Below, one piece after another: positions 41,370 to 50,597 of a stretch of 64,000 nt of DNA. Below the pieces are notes generated by a model. It saw only the letters and a program-made list of their open reading frames with translations, did no database searches and was not told where the DNA came from. Every line of letters begins with the position of its first letter. Within the stretch, counting starts at the first letter, position 1. The stretch is from Streptomyces griseofuscus (GTDB lineage: Bacteria > Actinomycetota > Actinomycetes > Streptomycetales > Streptomycetaceae), in assembly GCF_014673495.1 (NCBI RefSeq), contig NZ_CP051006.1, positions 4,464,001-4,528,000 of the forward strand. The letters are read 5' to 3'. Position numbers and translations under genes: made by a program.

Positions 41370-41490
41370 ACGATCCTCGGGGTTTCGGCTTTTCGGCCTT
41401 GCCCTTCGGCGTGTCTCAGACATTAGCTGATCAGCAGGGGGGTAGCGCAAGTCGGCTCCCCGGGCGGCCGCTCCGGCGCCCCAAGTGCAC

Positions 41491-41524
41491 GGCGCCCAGG
41501 GCCCGCTGACGGACCCTGGGCGCC
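41491..41524 (-). terminator. lsrL terminator
   Basis: GGCGCCCAGGG/CCCTGGGCGCC 11-bp perfect stem, 25 nt past the lsrL stop codon. Confidence 0.75.
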
Positions 41525-41548
41525 GCCCCTTCGCGGGCCTGGCACGCC

Positions 41549-41866
41549 TCACTGCGCGCTGCTGAACGCCTCGTAGACCTTCTTGGGGATGCGCCCGCGC
41601 GCGGGCACGTCCATCTTGTTGGCCTGGGCCCAGGCGCGCACGGCCGCCGGGTCGGGAGCGACCTCGGTCTGCTTGTACGCCTTGCCGGAGCGCGACCGCT
41701 TGCGGCCGGCCTCGACGAACGGCGCGAGCGCCTTGCGCAGTTTCTTGGCGTTGGTTTCGTTCAGGTCGATCTCGTACGACTTGCCGTCGAGTCCGAAGGC
41801 GATCGTTTCCGCCGCTTCCGAGCCGTCGATGTCGTCAAAGAGAGTGACCACGACCTTTTGCGCCAC
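41549..41866 (-). CDS. lsrL: Lsr2-family nucleoid-associated protein (LsrL paralogue)
   Basis: 105 aa. The N-terminal dimerisation/oligomerisation domain (MAQKVVVTLFDDIDGSEAAETIAFGLDGKSYEIDLNETNAKKLRKALAPFVEAGRK) is followed by a linker and the C-terminal AT-hook-like DNA-binding domain (VRAWAQANKMDVPARGRIPKKVYEAF, with the RGR core). Lsr2 proteins silence AT-rich DNA. The name LsrL (second Lsr2 of Streptomyces) rests on this short linker and its position beside purS. Start GTG 41866. Confidence 0.9.
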   Translation of the reverse strand: MAQKVVVTLFDDIDGSEAAETIAFGLDGKSYEIDLNETNAKKLRKALAPFVEAGRKRSRSGKAYKQTEVAPDPAAVRAWAQANKMDVPARGRIPKKVYEAFSSAQ

Positions 41867-42176
41867 GAATATCGGTCCCTTCGTGCGGCACGTCGATACA
41901 GCTCACCGGCGTCGACATGCCGAGTATCGGCTATTGCCAATTCATTTGTACAGTGCCCGGCAATGCAAAGTGAAGCCCGACTAAATCCGTCCGCGTGTCC
42001 GAACGCAATAGGGGTTGCGGGCGGCCCGTCGAACTTTCCCAGAACTTTTCACGACCACCGGGCTCCGACACCCGATCGTGATGCGCCTCACGTAGTTTCC
42101 TCCAACTCTACTCGCGTAGAAATTTTGTGCGGGTAGTCTGAAGGAACCTGCTCAGCACCACACATCGGGAGTGCCA
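41867..42176. other. Divergent intergenic region lsrL/purS, about 310 bp
   Basis: Less GC-rich than the surrounding DNA (for example AATTCATTTGTACAGTG, AGAAATTTTGTGCGGGTAG), as expected for a target of Lsr2-type proteins. A TAGTCT -10-like hexamer at 42134-42139 faces purS, but its -35 is weak. An imperfect dyad, CTAC-TCGC-GTAG, lies at 42108-42119. No gene or riboswitch was recognised. Confidence 0.5.
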
Positions 42177-42449
42177 GTGGCACGCGTCGTAGTCGACGTC
42201 ATGCTCAAGCCGGAGATCCTCGACCCCCAGGGCCAGGCGGTCCAGCGTGCGCTGCCGCGCCTGGGATTCGAAGGGATCTCGGACGTCCGTCAGGGAAAGC
42301 GTTTCGAACTGGAAGTTGACGGCCCGGTCGACGAGGCCGCGCTCGCCCGCATCCGTGATCTCGCGGAATCCTTCCTCGCCAACACGGTGATCGAAGACTT
42401 CACCGTCAAGGTGGAAGAGGGCGCGGAAGTCGCGGAGGCGGCGAAGTGA
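42177..42449 (+). CDS. purS: FGAM synthase, PurS subunit
   Basis: 90 aa. Small dimeric subunit of phosphoribosylformylglycinamidine synthase (VVVDVMLKPEILDPQGQAVQRALPRLGFEGISDVRQGKRFELEVDGP, then ANTVIEDFTVKVE). It bridges PurL and PurQ. GTG 42177 follows GGGAG by 5 nt; the GTG at 42171 would be too near. Overlaps purQ by 4 nt. Confidence 0.95.
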   Translation: MARVVVDVMLKPEILDPQGQAVQRALPRLGFEGISDVRQGKRFELEVDGPVDEAALARIRDLAESFLANTVIEDFTVKVEEGAEVAEAAK

Positions 42450-43126
42450 CCGCTCGTATTGGCGTCGTCACTTTCCCCGGGAGCCTGGACGACCGGGACA
42501 CCCAGCGCGCGATCCGTCTCGCGGGCGCCGATCCGGTCGCCCTCTGGCACAAGGACAAGGACCTCAAGCAGGTCGACGCCGTGGTCCTGCCCGGTGGTTT
42601 CTCCTACGGCGACTATCTGCGGGCCGGTGCCATCTCCCGTTTCTCGCCGGTCATGGACACGGTCATCGAGCAGGCGAAGGCCGGCCTCCCGGTCCTCGGT
42701 ATCTGCAACGGCTTCCAGGTGCTCACCGAGGCCCATCTGCTGCCCGGCGCGATGCTCGGCAACGACCACCTCCACTTCATCTGCCGCGACCAGAAGCTGC
42801 GGGTGGAGAACGCGGAGACGGCCTGGACCGGCGACTACCGCCAGGGCCAGGAGATCCACATCCCGCTGAAGAACATGGACGGCCGGTACGTCGCCGACCC
42901 GTACACGCTCGACAAGCTGGAGGCGGAGGGCCGTGTCGTCTTCCGCTACCTGGACATGAACCCGAACGGCTCGCTCAACGACATCGCCGGCGTCACCAAC
43001 GAGGCGGGCAATGTCGTCGGCCTGATGCCGCACCCCGAGCACGCCGTCGAGCCGCTGATCGGTTCCGGCCGTACCGACGGCCTCCCCTTCTTCACCTCGA
43101 TCCTCAAGAAGCTGGTCAACGCATGA
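42446..43126 (+). CDS. purQ: FGAM synthase, PurQ glutaminase subunit
   Basis: 226 aa class I glutamine amidotransferase. RIGVVTFPGSLDDRDTQRAIRLAGADPVALWHKD, catalytic Cys in VLGICNGFQVL, His/Glu in LMPHPEHAVEPL. Supplies ammonia to PurL for FGAR to FGAM. The GTG start overlaps the purS stop and its end overlaps purL (ATGA). Confidence 0.97.
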   Translation: MTARIGVVTFPGSLDDRDTQRAIRLAGADPVALWHKDKDLKQVDAVVLPGGFSYGDYLRAGAISRFSPVMDTVIEQAKAGLPVLGICNGFQVLTEAHLLPGAMLGNDHLHFICRDQKLRVENAETAWTGDYRQGQEIHIPLKNMDGRYVADPYTLDKLEAEGRVVFRYLDMNPNGSLNDIAGVTNEAGNVVGLMPHPEHAVEPLIGSGRTDGLPFFTSILKKLVNA

Positions 43127-45381
43127 GCCGGACGCCTCTGGACACGGTCGAGCACGCGGCCGCGACCCCCGACGTCGAGCTGCCCTGGGCCGAACTCGGC
43201 CTGAAGAAGGACGAGTACGAGCGGGTGGTGGAGATCCTCGGCCGCCGTCCGACCGGCGCGGAACTCGCCATGTACTCGGTCATGTGGTCCGAGCACTGCT
43301 CGTACAAGTCCTCCAAGGTCCATCTGCGCCAGTTCGGCGAGAAGGCGCCCGAGTCGGACGCGCTGCTCGTCGGCATCGGCGAGAACGCCGGTGTGGTGGA
43401 CGTCGGCCAGGGCTACGCGGTCACCTTCAAGGTCGAGTCGCACAACCACCCCTCGTACGTGGAGCCCTACCAGGGCGCGGCCACGGGCGTCGGCGGCATC
43501 GTCCGCGACATCATCGCGATGGGCGCCCGCCCGGTCGCGGTGGTCGACCCGCTGCGCTTCGGCGCGGCCGACCACCCCGACACCAAGCGCGTCCTGCCGG
43601 GCGTGGTCGCGGGCATCGGCGGCTACGGCAACTGCCTGGGCCTGCCCAACATCGGCGGCGAGGTCGTCTTCGACGCCTGCTACCAGGGCAACCCGCTGGT
43701 CAACGCCGGTGCCATCGGTGTGATGCGGCATGAGGACATCCACCTCGCCAAGGCTTCCGGCGCGGGCAACCAGGTCATCCTGTACGGCGCCAGGACCGGC
43801 GGCGACGGCATCGGCGGCGCCTCGATCCTCGCGTCCGAGACGTTCGACGACGCGAAGCCCTCGAAGCGGCCCGCGGTGCAGGTCGGCGACCCCTTCCAGG
43901 AGAAGCTGCTCATCGAGTGCACCCTGGAGGCGTTCCGGGAGAAGCTGGTCGTCGGCATCCAGGACCTGGGCGCGGCCGGACTCTCCTGCGCGACCAGTGA
44001 GCTGGCGTCCAACGGCTCCGGCGGTATGCGCGTGACCCTGGACGACGTCCCGCTGCGCGACTCGACGCTCTCGCCCGAGGAGATCCTCATGAGCGAGTCG
44101 CAGGAACGCATGTGCGCGGTCGTGGAGCCGGCCAAGGTCGAGCGCTTCCTGGAGATCTGCGCGAAGTGGGACGTCATCGCCACCGTCATCGGTGAGGTGA
44201 CCGACGGCGACCGGCTGGAGATCTTCTGGCACGGGGGCAAGATCGTCGACGTCGACCCGCGCACGGTCGCGCACGACGGTCCGGTCTACGAGCGGCCGTA
44301 CGCGCGCCCGTCCTGGCAGGACGAGCTCCAGGCCGACGACGCGAACAAGCTGCCGCGCCCGGCGACTTCGGAGGAGCTGCGCGAGCAGGTCCTGAAGCTG
44401 GTGGCGTCGCCGAACCAGGCGTCCAAGAAGTGGATCACGCAGCAGTACGACCACTTCGTGCAGGGCAACACGGTGCTGGCGCAGCCCGAGGACTCGGGCA
44501 TGATCCGGGTGGACGAGGAGTCCGGCCTCGGCGTCGCCATCGCGACGGACGGCAACGGCCGTTACACCAAGCTGGACCCGTACACGGGCGCGCAGCTGGC
44601 GCTGGCGGAGGCGTACCGGAACGTGGCGACGACGGGCGCGAAGCCGCTCGCGGTCTCGGACTGCCTGAACTTCGGCTCGCCCGAGGACCCGGCGGTGATG
44701 TGGCAGTTCGCGGAGGCGGTACGCGGCCTCGCGGACGGCTGTCTGCAACTCGGCACCCCGGTGACCGGCGGCAATGTCTCGCTCTACAACCAGACGGGCG
44801 AGGCGGCGATCCACCCGACGCCGGTCGTCGCGGTCCTCGGTGTGATCGACGACGTCGCCCGCCGTACCCCGGTCGCCTTCCAGGAGGAGGGGCAGCTGCT
44901 CTACCTCCTCGGCGACACCCGCGAGGAGTTCGGCGGCTCCGCCTGGTCCCAGGTGATCCACGACCACCTGGGCGGTATGCCTCCGGTGGTCGACCTGGAG
45001 CGTGAGCGGCTGCTGGCCGAGATCCTGATCTCCGCCTCCCGTGACGGCATGATCGACTCCGCGCACGACCTGTCCGACGGCGGTCTGATCCAGGCCGTGG
45101 TGGAGTCGGCCCTGCTCGGCGGGAAGGGCGCGCGCCTGGTCGTCCCGGACGGCCTGGACGCCTTCACCTTCCTCCTCTCCGAGTCGGCCGGCCGCGCCCT
45201 CGTGGCCGTCCCCCGCTCGGAGGAACTGCGCTTCAACGACATGTGCGGTGCCCGCGGCCTCCCGGTCACCCGCATCGGCGTCGTGGACGGCGACTCGGTG
45301 GAGATCCAGGGCGAGTTCACCCTCTCCCTGGCCGACCTGCGCGAGGCCCACGAGAACACGATCCCGTCCCTGCTGGCGTAG
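43123..45381 (+). CDS. purL: FGAM synthase, PurL subunit
   Basis: 752 aa, the small-type PurL that needs PurS and PurQ. MYSVMWSEHCSYKSSK, KVESHNHPSYVEPYQGAATGVGGIVRDI, IQDLGAAGLSCATSELASNGSGGMRV, MSESQERM and ISASRDGMIDSAHDLSDGGL are conserved. It binds FGAR and ATP. Third gene of the coupled purSQL unit. Confidence 0.97.
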   Translation: MSRTPLDTVEHAAATPDVELPWAELGLKKDEYERVVEILGRRPTGAELAMYSVMWSEHCSYKSSKVHLRQFGEKAPESDALLVGIGENAGVVDVGQGYAVTFKVESHNHPSYVEPYQGAATGVGGIVRDIIAMGARPVAVVDPLRFGAADHPDTKRVLPGVVAGIGGYGNCLGLPNIGGEVVFDACYQGNPLVNAGAIGVMRHEDIHLAKASGAGNQVILYGARTGGDGIGGASILASETFDDAKPSKRPAVQVGDPFQEKLLIECTLEAFREKLVVGIQDLGAAGLSCATSELASNGSGGMRVTLDDVPLRDSTLSPEEILMSESQERMCAVVEPAKVERFLEICAKWDVIATVIGEVTDGDRLEIFWHGGKIVDVDPRTVAHDGPVYERPYARPSWQDELQADDANKLPRPATSEELREQVLKLVASPNQASKKWITQQYDHFVQGNTVLAQPEDSGMIRVDEESGLGVAIATDGNGRYTKLDPYTGAQLALAEAYRNVATTGAKPLAVSDCLNFGSPEDPAVMWQFAEAVRGLADGCLQLGTPVTGGNVSLYNQTGEAAIHPTPVVAVLGVIDDVARRTPVAFQEEGQLLYLLGDTREEFGGSAWSQVIHDHLGGMPPVVDLERERLLAEILISASRDGMIDSAHDLSDGGLIQAVVESALLGGKGARLVVPDGLDAFTFLLSESAGRALVAVPRSEELRFNDMCGARGLPVTRIGVVDGDSVEIQGEFTLSLADLREAHENTIPSLLA

Positions 45382-45396
45382 GCACGGAACCGGCCT

Positions 45397-45427
45397 CCCC
45401 CGCCCGGATTCAGGTTCCGGGCGGGGG
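45397..45427. terminator. purL/Uma2 convergent terminator
   Basis: Perfect 12-bp stem, CCCCCGCCCGGA/TCCGGGCGGGGG, with loop TTCAGGT. Confidence 0.85.
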
Positions 45428-45440
45428 ATTCTCGCGAGGT

Positions 45441-46025
45441 TCAGCGGACGTAGTTCTTGAGGATCTCCGTGTCCAGCTCGATGTTCATCGGGCCGGGAAC
45501 GAGTACCTTCTCTCCGAACTTCGCGGTGTGGACGTCGCGGTATCCACCGACGTGCCGGTCCGGGTTGCTGTGCACGGTGACGGTGCAGGCGTCCCGGTCG
45601 ATCAAGAGATACAGCGGGATTCCTGACTGGCCGTACGCGGTCGGCTTCTCGTGCCGGTCCCGCCGGTCGGTGTCGGAGTCGTACGAGGTGACCTCGACGA
45701 CCATGAGGGCTCCGGCCGGGTCGGCCCACTCGCCGTGTCCAGCGAAATGGGCCATGGGCGCCAGCACCGCATCCGGCTTTGCCCTGCCTTCTCGGTATGC
45801 CTCCACCCGGAGCCCCTGGCCGTAGACCAGATCCAAGTCGGGCCGGACTTGCATACACCGCCGGGCAAGCCAGGAGACGATCACGTTGTGGTCTCCATCC
45901 GTCACCTTCTTGACTCCGATCCGTCCGTTGATGAACTCCAACGTGACGGTCTCGGGAGCGGCGGAGGCGATCGTTTCGAACTCCTGCACCGACATCTGAG
46001 ACGTGCGCTCGGCCATAACCGTCAT
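45441..46025 (-). CDS. Uma2-family putative endonuclease (DUF820)
   Basis: 194 aa. PD-(D/E)XK-like fold: ETVTLEFINGRIGVKKVTDGDHNVIVSWLAR, KPDAVLAPMAHF, LMVVEVTSYDSDTDRRDRHEKPTAYGQSGIPLYLLIDRD. The E-x-N-G, PD, E-x-x and K residues of the active site are visible. These proteins are abundant in Streptomyces and cyanobacteria and their role is unknown; some are linked to mobile elements. ATG 46025 follows a GGGGG site. Convergent with purL. Confidence 0.87.
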   Translation of the reverse strand: MTVMAERTSQMSVQEFETIASAAPETVTLEFINGRIGVKKVTDGDHNVIVSWLARRCMQVRPDLDLVYGQGLRVEAYREGRAKPDAVLAPMAHFAGHGEWADPAGALMVVEVTSYDSDTDRRDRHEKPTAYGQSGIPLYLLIDRDACTVTVHSNPDRHVGGYRDVHTAKFGEKVLVPGPMNIELDTEILKNYVR

Positions 46026-46131
46026 GTTGCACCCCCTTCCAGGCGGAAGCCAGCCTTGCCCGCTCCCGGCGACCCGGCGCGGGTTTCCGTCGGTGCTCAC
46101 CCACACGGGTGAGAGCGCATAAGCTCCCCCC

Positions 46132-46929
46132 ATGCCCCCGGCCAAGAAGCGTGCCCGTACGTACGATCCCGTCCGGACCCGTGCCGCGGTCCTCGGTCAG
46201 TTCGGGGCGGTGCGGGATGCCGTACGGGGGCTGAGCCAGGAGCAGTTGGCGGGGGATACCCGGCTCGCGGGCTGGTCCGTGCGGGAGTTGGTCGTGCACA
46301 TCGGGATGGCGGTGACGGCCGTACAGCGGGCGATCGCGCATCCCGAGCCGGCCAAGGCGGACGCCGTGCTGCTCGACTGGCCGTTCGCGACCGCCGCCAA
46401 CTCCGCCGCCATCGACGCGTTCACCCGGGACCTCACCGCCGAGCATCCCGACCTCGACGCCTACCTCGCGGACATCGACGCCTCCCTGCGCGGCCTTCTC
46501 GCCGAGCACCCCGGCAGCCGGCTGCTGCCGACCAACGCCGGGGTCCTGTCCCTGGACGACTACCTGGTCACCCGGGCCGTCGAACTCGTCGTGCACACCG
46601 ACGACCTGAACGCGGCCGTGCCGGGGCTCGACGTGCCGTACGACCGGCAGGCGCTGGCCGCCACCACCCGGCTGCTCGCCGACGCGCTCGCCGCGAAGGC
46701 GCCCGGCGGCTCCACCGAGGTGCGCGTGCCGCCGTACGCCGTGGTGCAGTGCGTGGAGGGGCCCCGGCACACCCGCGGCACCCCGCCCAATGTGGTGGAG
46801 ACCGATCCGCTGACCTGGGTACGGCTCGCCACCGGGCGGACGGACTGGCGGACGGCCGTGGAGGACGCCAAGGTCAGCGCGAGCGGGGAGCGGGCCGATA
46901 TCGGCTGGCTGCTGCCGGTCATGTCCTGA
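46132..46929 (+). CDS. Maleylpyruvate isomerase-family (mycothiol-dependent type) protein
   Basis: 265 aa. An N-terminal DinB-like four-helix domain (REAVRGLSQEQLAGDTRLAGWSVRELVVHIGMAVTAVQRAI) is followed by residues typical of the actinobacterial MDMPI family (VTRAVELVVHTDDLNAAVP) and a C-terminal MDMPI_C-like domain (VRVPPYAVVQCVEGPRHTRGTPPNVVETDPLTWVRLATG). Members bind metal and mycothiol; the substrate is unknown. Divergent from the Uma2 gene. Confidence 0.85.
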   Translation: MPPAKKRARTYDPVRTRAAVLGQFGAVRDAVRGLSQEQLAGDTRLAGWSVRELVVHIGMAVTAVQRAIAHPEPAKADAVLLDWPFATAANSAAIDAFTRDLTAEHPDLDAYLADIDASLRGLLAEHPGSRLLPTNAGVLSLDDYLVTRAVELVVHTDDLNAAVPGLDVPYDRQALAATTRLLADALAAKAPGGSTEVRVPPYAVVQCVEGPRHTRGTPPNVVETDPLTWVRLATGRTDWRTAVEDAKVSASGERADIGWLLPVMS

Positions 46930-46974
46930 GGGGGACCGAGGGAACCGGGCGAAGCGCTTGGCCGTCGTAACGGT

Positions 46975-47421
46975 ATGAAACGGACCAAAGCGCCCGCCGT
47001 CCTCGCCCTTCTCCTCCCTCTGGCGGTGGCCTGTGGCGCCGCGCCCGCGCACAGTGGAGCGGTGACCGTCGACGAACCCCTGGCCGGCGTCGAGTGGCGC
47101 GTCGTGAGCGTCACCGCCCAGGGCGCCACCCACCCCGCGCCGGCCTCCGCCCGGCTGCTCGTCCGCGACGACGGAACCGCCGCGGGCAACCTCGGCTGCA
47201 ACAGCTTCAGCGCCCCCGTCACCCTGCGCGGCGACGGCGTCACCTTCGGACCGCTGCGCACCACCAGGATGGCCTGCGACAACGCCCGGATGGCGTTCGA
47301 GCGGCTGCTCGGCGGGCTGCTCGGCGGCCAGGCGCTCACCGGTACCCCCGACCACGGCAAGCTCACGCTCACCACGAGTCACGGAGACCACGTCAACCTC
47401 GCCCGCAGCACACCAGAATGA
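46975..47421 (+). CDS. META-domain lipoprotein
   Basis: 148 aa. A signal peptide with lipobox (KAPAVLALLLPLAVAC, Cys20) is followed by a META domain (EWRVVSVTAQGATHPAPASARLLVRDDGTAAGNLGCNSFSAPVTLRGDGVTFGPLRTTRMAC). META domains (HslJ-like) are beta-rich and occur in heat- or stress-linked lipoproteins. The sequence GCNSF and the second Cys in RMAC may form a disulfide. Confidence 0.87.
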   Translation: MKRTKAPAVLALLLPLAVACGAAPAHSGAVTVDEPLAGVEWRVVSVTAQGATHPAPASARLLVRDDGTAAGNLGCNSFSAPVTLRGDGVTFGPLRTTRMACDNARMAFERLLGGLLGGQALTGTPDHGKLTLTTSHGDHVNLARSTPE

Positions 47422-47587
47422 TGTGCGACACCTCACTCACGCATACGGCCAAACCGCCCCGCGAGAAGTCGCGGACGGCCGGAGATATCCCCGAGTGACG
47501 CCGGACACGCCGTTCTGACCTGCGTAGACGTGGAAAGCGACAAGGTGATCCGGTAACCGCCCGGCCGTTACGACCGCGTATCCCCAA

Positions 47588-47617
47588 TTCGGACCAGTGG
47601 TCGATCTCGCCTACACT
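47588..47617 (+). promoter_or_regulatory. Candidate purF promoter, leaderless
   Basis: TTCGGA (47588-47593), 18-nt spacer, TACACT (47612-47617). The start site would fall at about the GTG of purF (47625); no ribosome-binding site precedes it. Confidence 0.4.
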
Positions 47618-47624
47618 CGGTGCC

Positions 47625-49154
47625 GTGCCACGTGGTGACGGTCGACTCAATCACGACCTGCTCCCCGGAGAGAAAGGCCCCCAGGACGCGTGTGGCGTCT
47701 TCGGTGTCTGGGCTCCGGGTGAAGAGGTCGCAAAGCTCACGTACTTCGGGCTCTACGCCCTCCAGCACCGGGGTCAGGAATCCGCGGGAATCGCGGTCAG
47801 CAATGGCTCCCAGATCCTCGTCTTCAAGGACATGGGCCTGGTCTCCCAGGTCTTCGACGAGACCTCTCTCGGATCACTCCAGGGTCATATCGCGGTCGGA
47901 CACGCCCGCTACTCGACCACCGGTGCCTCCGTGTGGGAGAACGCCCAGCCGACGTTCCGCGCCACCGCGCACGGCTCGATCGCGCTCGGCCACAACGGCA
48001 ACCTGGTCAACACGGCGCAGCTCGCCGAGATGGTCGCCGAACTCCCGAACGAGAACAACAGCCGCTCCACCCGGGTCGCGGCCACCAACGACACCGACCT
48101 GCTGACGGCGCTGCTCGCCGCCCAGGTCGACGAGGACGGCAAGCCGCTGACCGTCGAGGAGGCCGCCCATCAGGTCCTCCCGAAGGTCCGGGGCGCCTTC
48201 TCGCTCGTCTTCATGGACGAGCACACCCTCTACGCCGGCCGTGACCCCCAGGGCATCCGCCCACTGGTCCTCGGCCGCCTGGAGCGCGGCTGGGTGGTCG
48301 CCTCCGAGTCCGCCGCCCTGGACATCTGCGGCGCCAGCTTCGTCCGCGAGATAGAGCCGGGCGAGTTCGTCGCCATCGACGAAAACGGCCTGCGCAGCTC
48401 GCGATTCGCGGAAGCAAAGCCCAAGGGCTGTGTCTTCGAGTATGTGTACCTGGCCCGCCCGGACACCGATATCGCCGGCCGGAACGTGTACCTCTCCCGG
48501 GTGGAGATGGGCCGCCGGCTCGCCAAGGAGGCCCCGGTCGAGGCCGACCTGGTGATAGCGACCCCGGAGTCGGGCACCCCGGCCGCCATCGGCTACGCCG
48601 AGGCCTCGGGCATCCCGTTCGGCGCGGGACTGGTGAAGAACGCCTATGTGGGCCGTACGTTCATCCAGCCCTCGCAGACCATCCGCCAGCTGGGCATCCG
48701 GCTGAAGCTGAACCCGCTCAAGGAAGTCATCAAGGGCAAGCGCCTGGTGGTCGTGGACGACTCGATCGTGCGCGGCAACACCCAGCGGGCCCTGGTGCGC
48801 ATGCTCCGCGAGGCGGGCGCAGCCGAGGTGCACATCCGCATCTCCTCGCCGCCGGTGAAGTGGCCCTGCTTCTTCGGTATCGACTTCGCCACCCGTGCGG
48901 AGCTGATCGCCAACGGCATGACGATCGACGAGATCGGCACCAGCCTCGGCGCCGACTCGCTCTCCTACATCTCCATCGACGGCATGATCGACGCGACCAC
49001 CATCGCGAAGCCGAACCTGTGCCGCGCCTGCTTCGACGGCGAGTACCCGATGGAGCTGCCGGATCCGGAACTGCTCGGCAAGCAGCTGCTGGAGACCGAG
49101 CTGGCGGCCGGTCCCGCCGAAACGGCCGCGGCCGACGCGATCCGTCGCCCGTAA
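47625..49154 (+). CDS. purF: Amidophosphoribosyltransferase
   Basis: 509 aa. First committed step of purine synthesis, PRPP + Gln to phosphoribosylamine. A 22-residue propeptide ends before Cys23 (QDACGVFGVW), the Ntn nucleophile. The PRPP loop is VVVDDSIVRGNTQRALVRML. Cysteines in CFFGIDFATR and NLCRACFDGEYP fit the [4Fe-4S]-containing Bacillus-type enzyme. The start GTG has no Shine-Dalgarno. Confidence 0.97.
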   Translation: MPRGDGRLNHDLLPGEKGPQDACGVFGVWAPGEEVAKLTYFGLYALQHRGQESAGIAVSNGSQILVFKDMGLVSQVFDETSLGSLQGHIAVGHARYSTTGASVWENAQPTFRATAHGSIALGHNGNLVNTAQLAEMVAELPNENNSRSTRVAATNDTDLLTALLAAQVDEDGKPLTVEEAAHQVLPKVRGAFSLVFMDEHTLYAGRDPQGIRPLVLGRLERGWVVASESAALDICGASFVREIEPGEFVAIDENGLRSSRFAEAKPKGCVFEYVYLARPDTDIAGRNVYLSRVEMGRRLAKEAPVEADLVIATPESGTPAAIGYAEASGIPFGAGLVKNAYVGRTFIQPSQTIRQLGIRLKLNPLKEVIKGKRLVVVDDSIVRGNTQRALVRMLREAGAAEVHIRISSPPVKWPCFFGIDFATRAELIANGMTIDEIGTSLGADSLSYISIDGMIDATTIAKPNLCRACFDGEYPMELPDPELLGKQLLETELAAGPAETAAADAIRRP

Positions 49155-49188
49155 CACCCCGCAGTACGACACGAAAGCTCTCACAGTC

Positions 49189-50256
49189 ATGTCTGAGACA
49201 ACTGGTGCCAGCTACGCAGCGGCGGGCGTCGACATCGAGGCGGGCGACCGCGCCGTCGAGCTGATGAAGGAGTGGGTCAAGAAGACCCGGCGTCCCGAGG
49301 TCCTCGGTGGCATCGGCGGCTTCGCCGGACTCTTCGACGTCTCCGCCCTCAAGCGCTACGAGCGCCCCCTGCTCGCCTCCGCCACGGACGGCGTGGGCAC
49401 CAAGGTGGACATCGCCCGCCGCCTGGGCGTCTACGACACCATCGGCCACGACCTGGTCGCCATGGTCATGGACGACATCGTGGTGTGCGGCGCCGAGCCG
49501 CTGTTCATGACCGACTACATCTGTGTCGGCAAGGTCCACCCCGAGCGGGTCGCCGCCATCGTCAAGGGCATCGCGGAGGGCTGTGTACTGGCCGGCTGCG
49601 CCCTGGTCGGCGGTGAGACGGCCGAACACCCGGGCCTGCTCGGCGCGGACGACTTCGATGTCGCGGGCGCCGGTACGGGCGTCGTGGAGGCCGACCGGCT
49701 GCTCGGCTCGGATCGCATCCGCAAGGGTGACACCGTGATCGCCATGGCGGCCTCCGGGCTTCACTCGAACGGGTACTCCCTGGTCCGCCACGTCCTGCTG
49801 AACACGGCGGGTCTGGCCCTGGAGTCGGAGGTGGCCGAGCTCGGCCGCACCCTCGGCGAGGAACTGCTGGAGCCCACCAAGATCTACTCGCTGGACTGCC
49901 TGGCGCTGACCCGCACGGCCGATGTGCACGCCTTCAGCCACATCACCGGCGGCGGTCTCGCGGCCAACCTGGCCCGGGTGATCCCGGACGATCTGCACGC
50001 CGTGGTCGACCGCACCACCTGGACCCCGGGCGCGATCTTCGACCTGGTCGGCAGGACCGGGAACGTGGAGCGCCTGGAGCTGGAGAAGACGCTGAACATG
50101 GGCGTCGGCATGATGGCGATCGTCCCCGAGGAATCCACCGAGGTGGCCCTCGCGACGCTGGCCGACCGGGGCGTCGAGGCCTGGGTGGCCGGCGAGATCA
50201 CCGAGCGTGGCGACAAGGACAGCGGCGCGGAGCTGGTGGGGGACTACGCGAGCTGA
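49189..50256 (+). CDS. purM: AIR synthetase (FGAM cyclo-ligase)
   Basis: 355 aa. Converts FGAM to AIR with ATP. The ADP-forming PurM/SelD fold shows ASATDGVGTKVDIARRLGVYDTIGHDLVAMVMDDIVVCGAEPLFMTDYICVGKV, AGCALVGGETAEHPGLL and FSHITGGGLAANLAR. It follows purF by 34 nt and is probably in its operon. Confidence 0.97.
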   Translation: MSETTGASYAAAGVDIEAGDRAVELMKEWVKKTRRPEVLGGIGGFAGLFDVSALKRYERPLLASATDGVGTKVDIARRLGVYDTIGHDLVAMVMDDIVVCGAEPLFMTDYICVGKVHPERVAAIVKGIAEGCVLAGCALVGGETAEHPGLLGADDFDVAGAGTGVVEADRLLGSDRIRKGDTVIAMAASGLHSNGYSLVRHVLLNTAGLALESEVAELGRTLGEELLEPTKIYSLDCLALTRTADVHAFSHITGGGLAANLARVIPDDLHAVVDRTTWTPGAIFDLVGRTGNVERLELEKTLNMGVGMMAIVPEESTEVALATLADRGVEAWVAGEITERGDKDSGAELVGDYAS

Positions 50257-50270
50257 CGCCCGGTGTGGTG

Positions 50271-50329
50271 CCCGCGAGACCTGCTCGCGGGTAGCACAGA
50301 AGCCGGTCGGTGGCTGTGCCACCGACCGG
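50271..50329. terminator. Double hairpin between purM and the DUF3073 gene
   Basis: Hairpin 1: CCCGCGAG/CTCGCGGG (50271-50291). Hairpin 2: CCGGTCGGTGG/CCACCGACCGG with a 5-nt loop (50303-50329), a perfect 11-bp stem. They serve the convergent purM and DUF3073 transcripts. Confidence 0.75.
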
Positions 50330-50348
50330 ACTGGTGCTCAGTGCAAGG

Positions 50349-50597
50349 TCAAGCGCCGCGACGGTGTTGTGAGGGACCGTCGTCCTCGTCGTCGTCGTCC
50401 TCATAGAGGTCGGCGTAACGGGAGTAAAGGTCGTCCTCGTCCTCGTCATCGTCCTCGAAAGGCTCGCCGTTCGGCGGCTGGTTCGAAGTTGATGCGCCCA
50501 GTTCACTGGCCAGACGTGACAGGTCAGTCCCACCGCTGTTGTACTTCAGCTGGCGGGCGACCTTTGTCTGCTTGGCCTTGGCCCGGCCGCGCCCCAT
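50349..50597 (-). CDS. DUF3073 small acidic/basic protein
   Basis: 82 aa. A basic start (MGRGRAKAKQTKVARQLKYNSGGTDLSRLASELG) precedes a strongly acidic tail (EDDDEDEDDLYSRYADLYEDDDDEDDG). It is the actinobacterial DUF3073 family. ATG 50597 is chosen over an in-frame ORF reaching 50645, since GAGGGGG lies 7 nt upstream and the family starts at MGRGRAK. Function unknown. Confidence 0.9.
   Translation of the reverse strand: MGRGRAKAKQTKVARQLKYNSGGTDLSRLASELGASTSNQPPNGEPFEDDDEDEDDLYSRYADLYEDDDDEDDGPSQHRRGA

Noticed and set aside
41867..42176. Purine riboswitch before purS
   Set aside because: No three-way junction or conserved purine-aptamer sequence is visible here or before purD, purC or purF.
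45441..46025. Mobile-element remnant (Uma2 protein)
   Set aside because: No transposase, inverted repeats or target duplications; Uma2 genes are common in Streptomyces chromosomes.
42946..47436. 1496-codon open frame antisense to purL and neighbours
   Set aside because: It is complementary to established purine and other genes, its translation is a low-complexity Arg/Gly/Val/Asp mixture, and long antisense frames are expected at very high GC.
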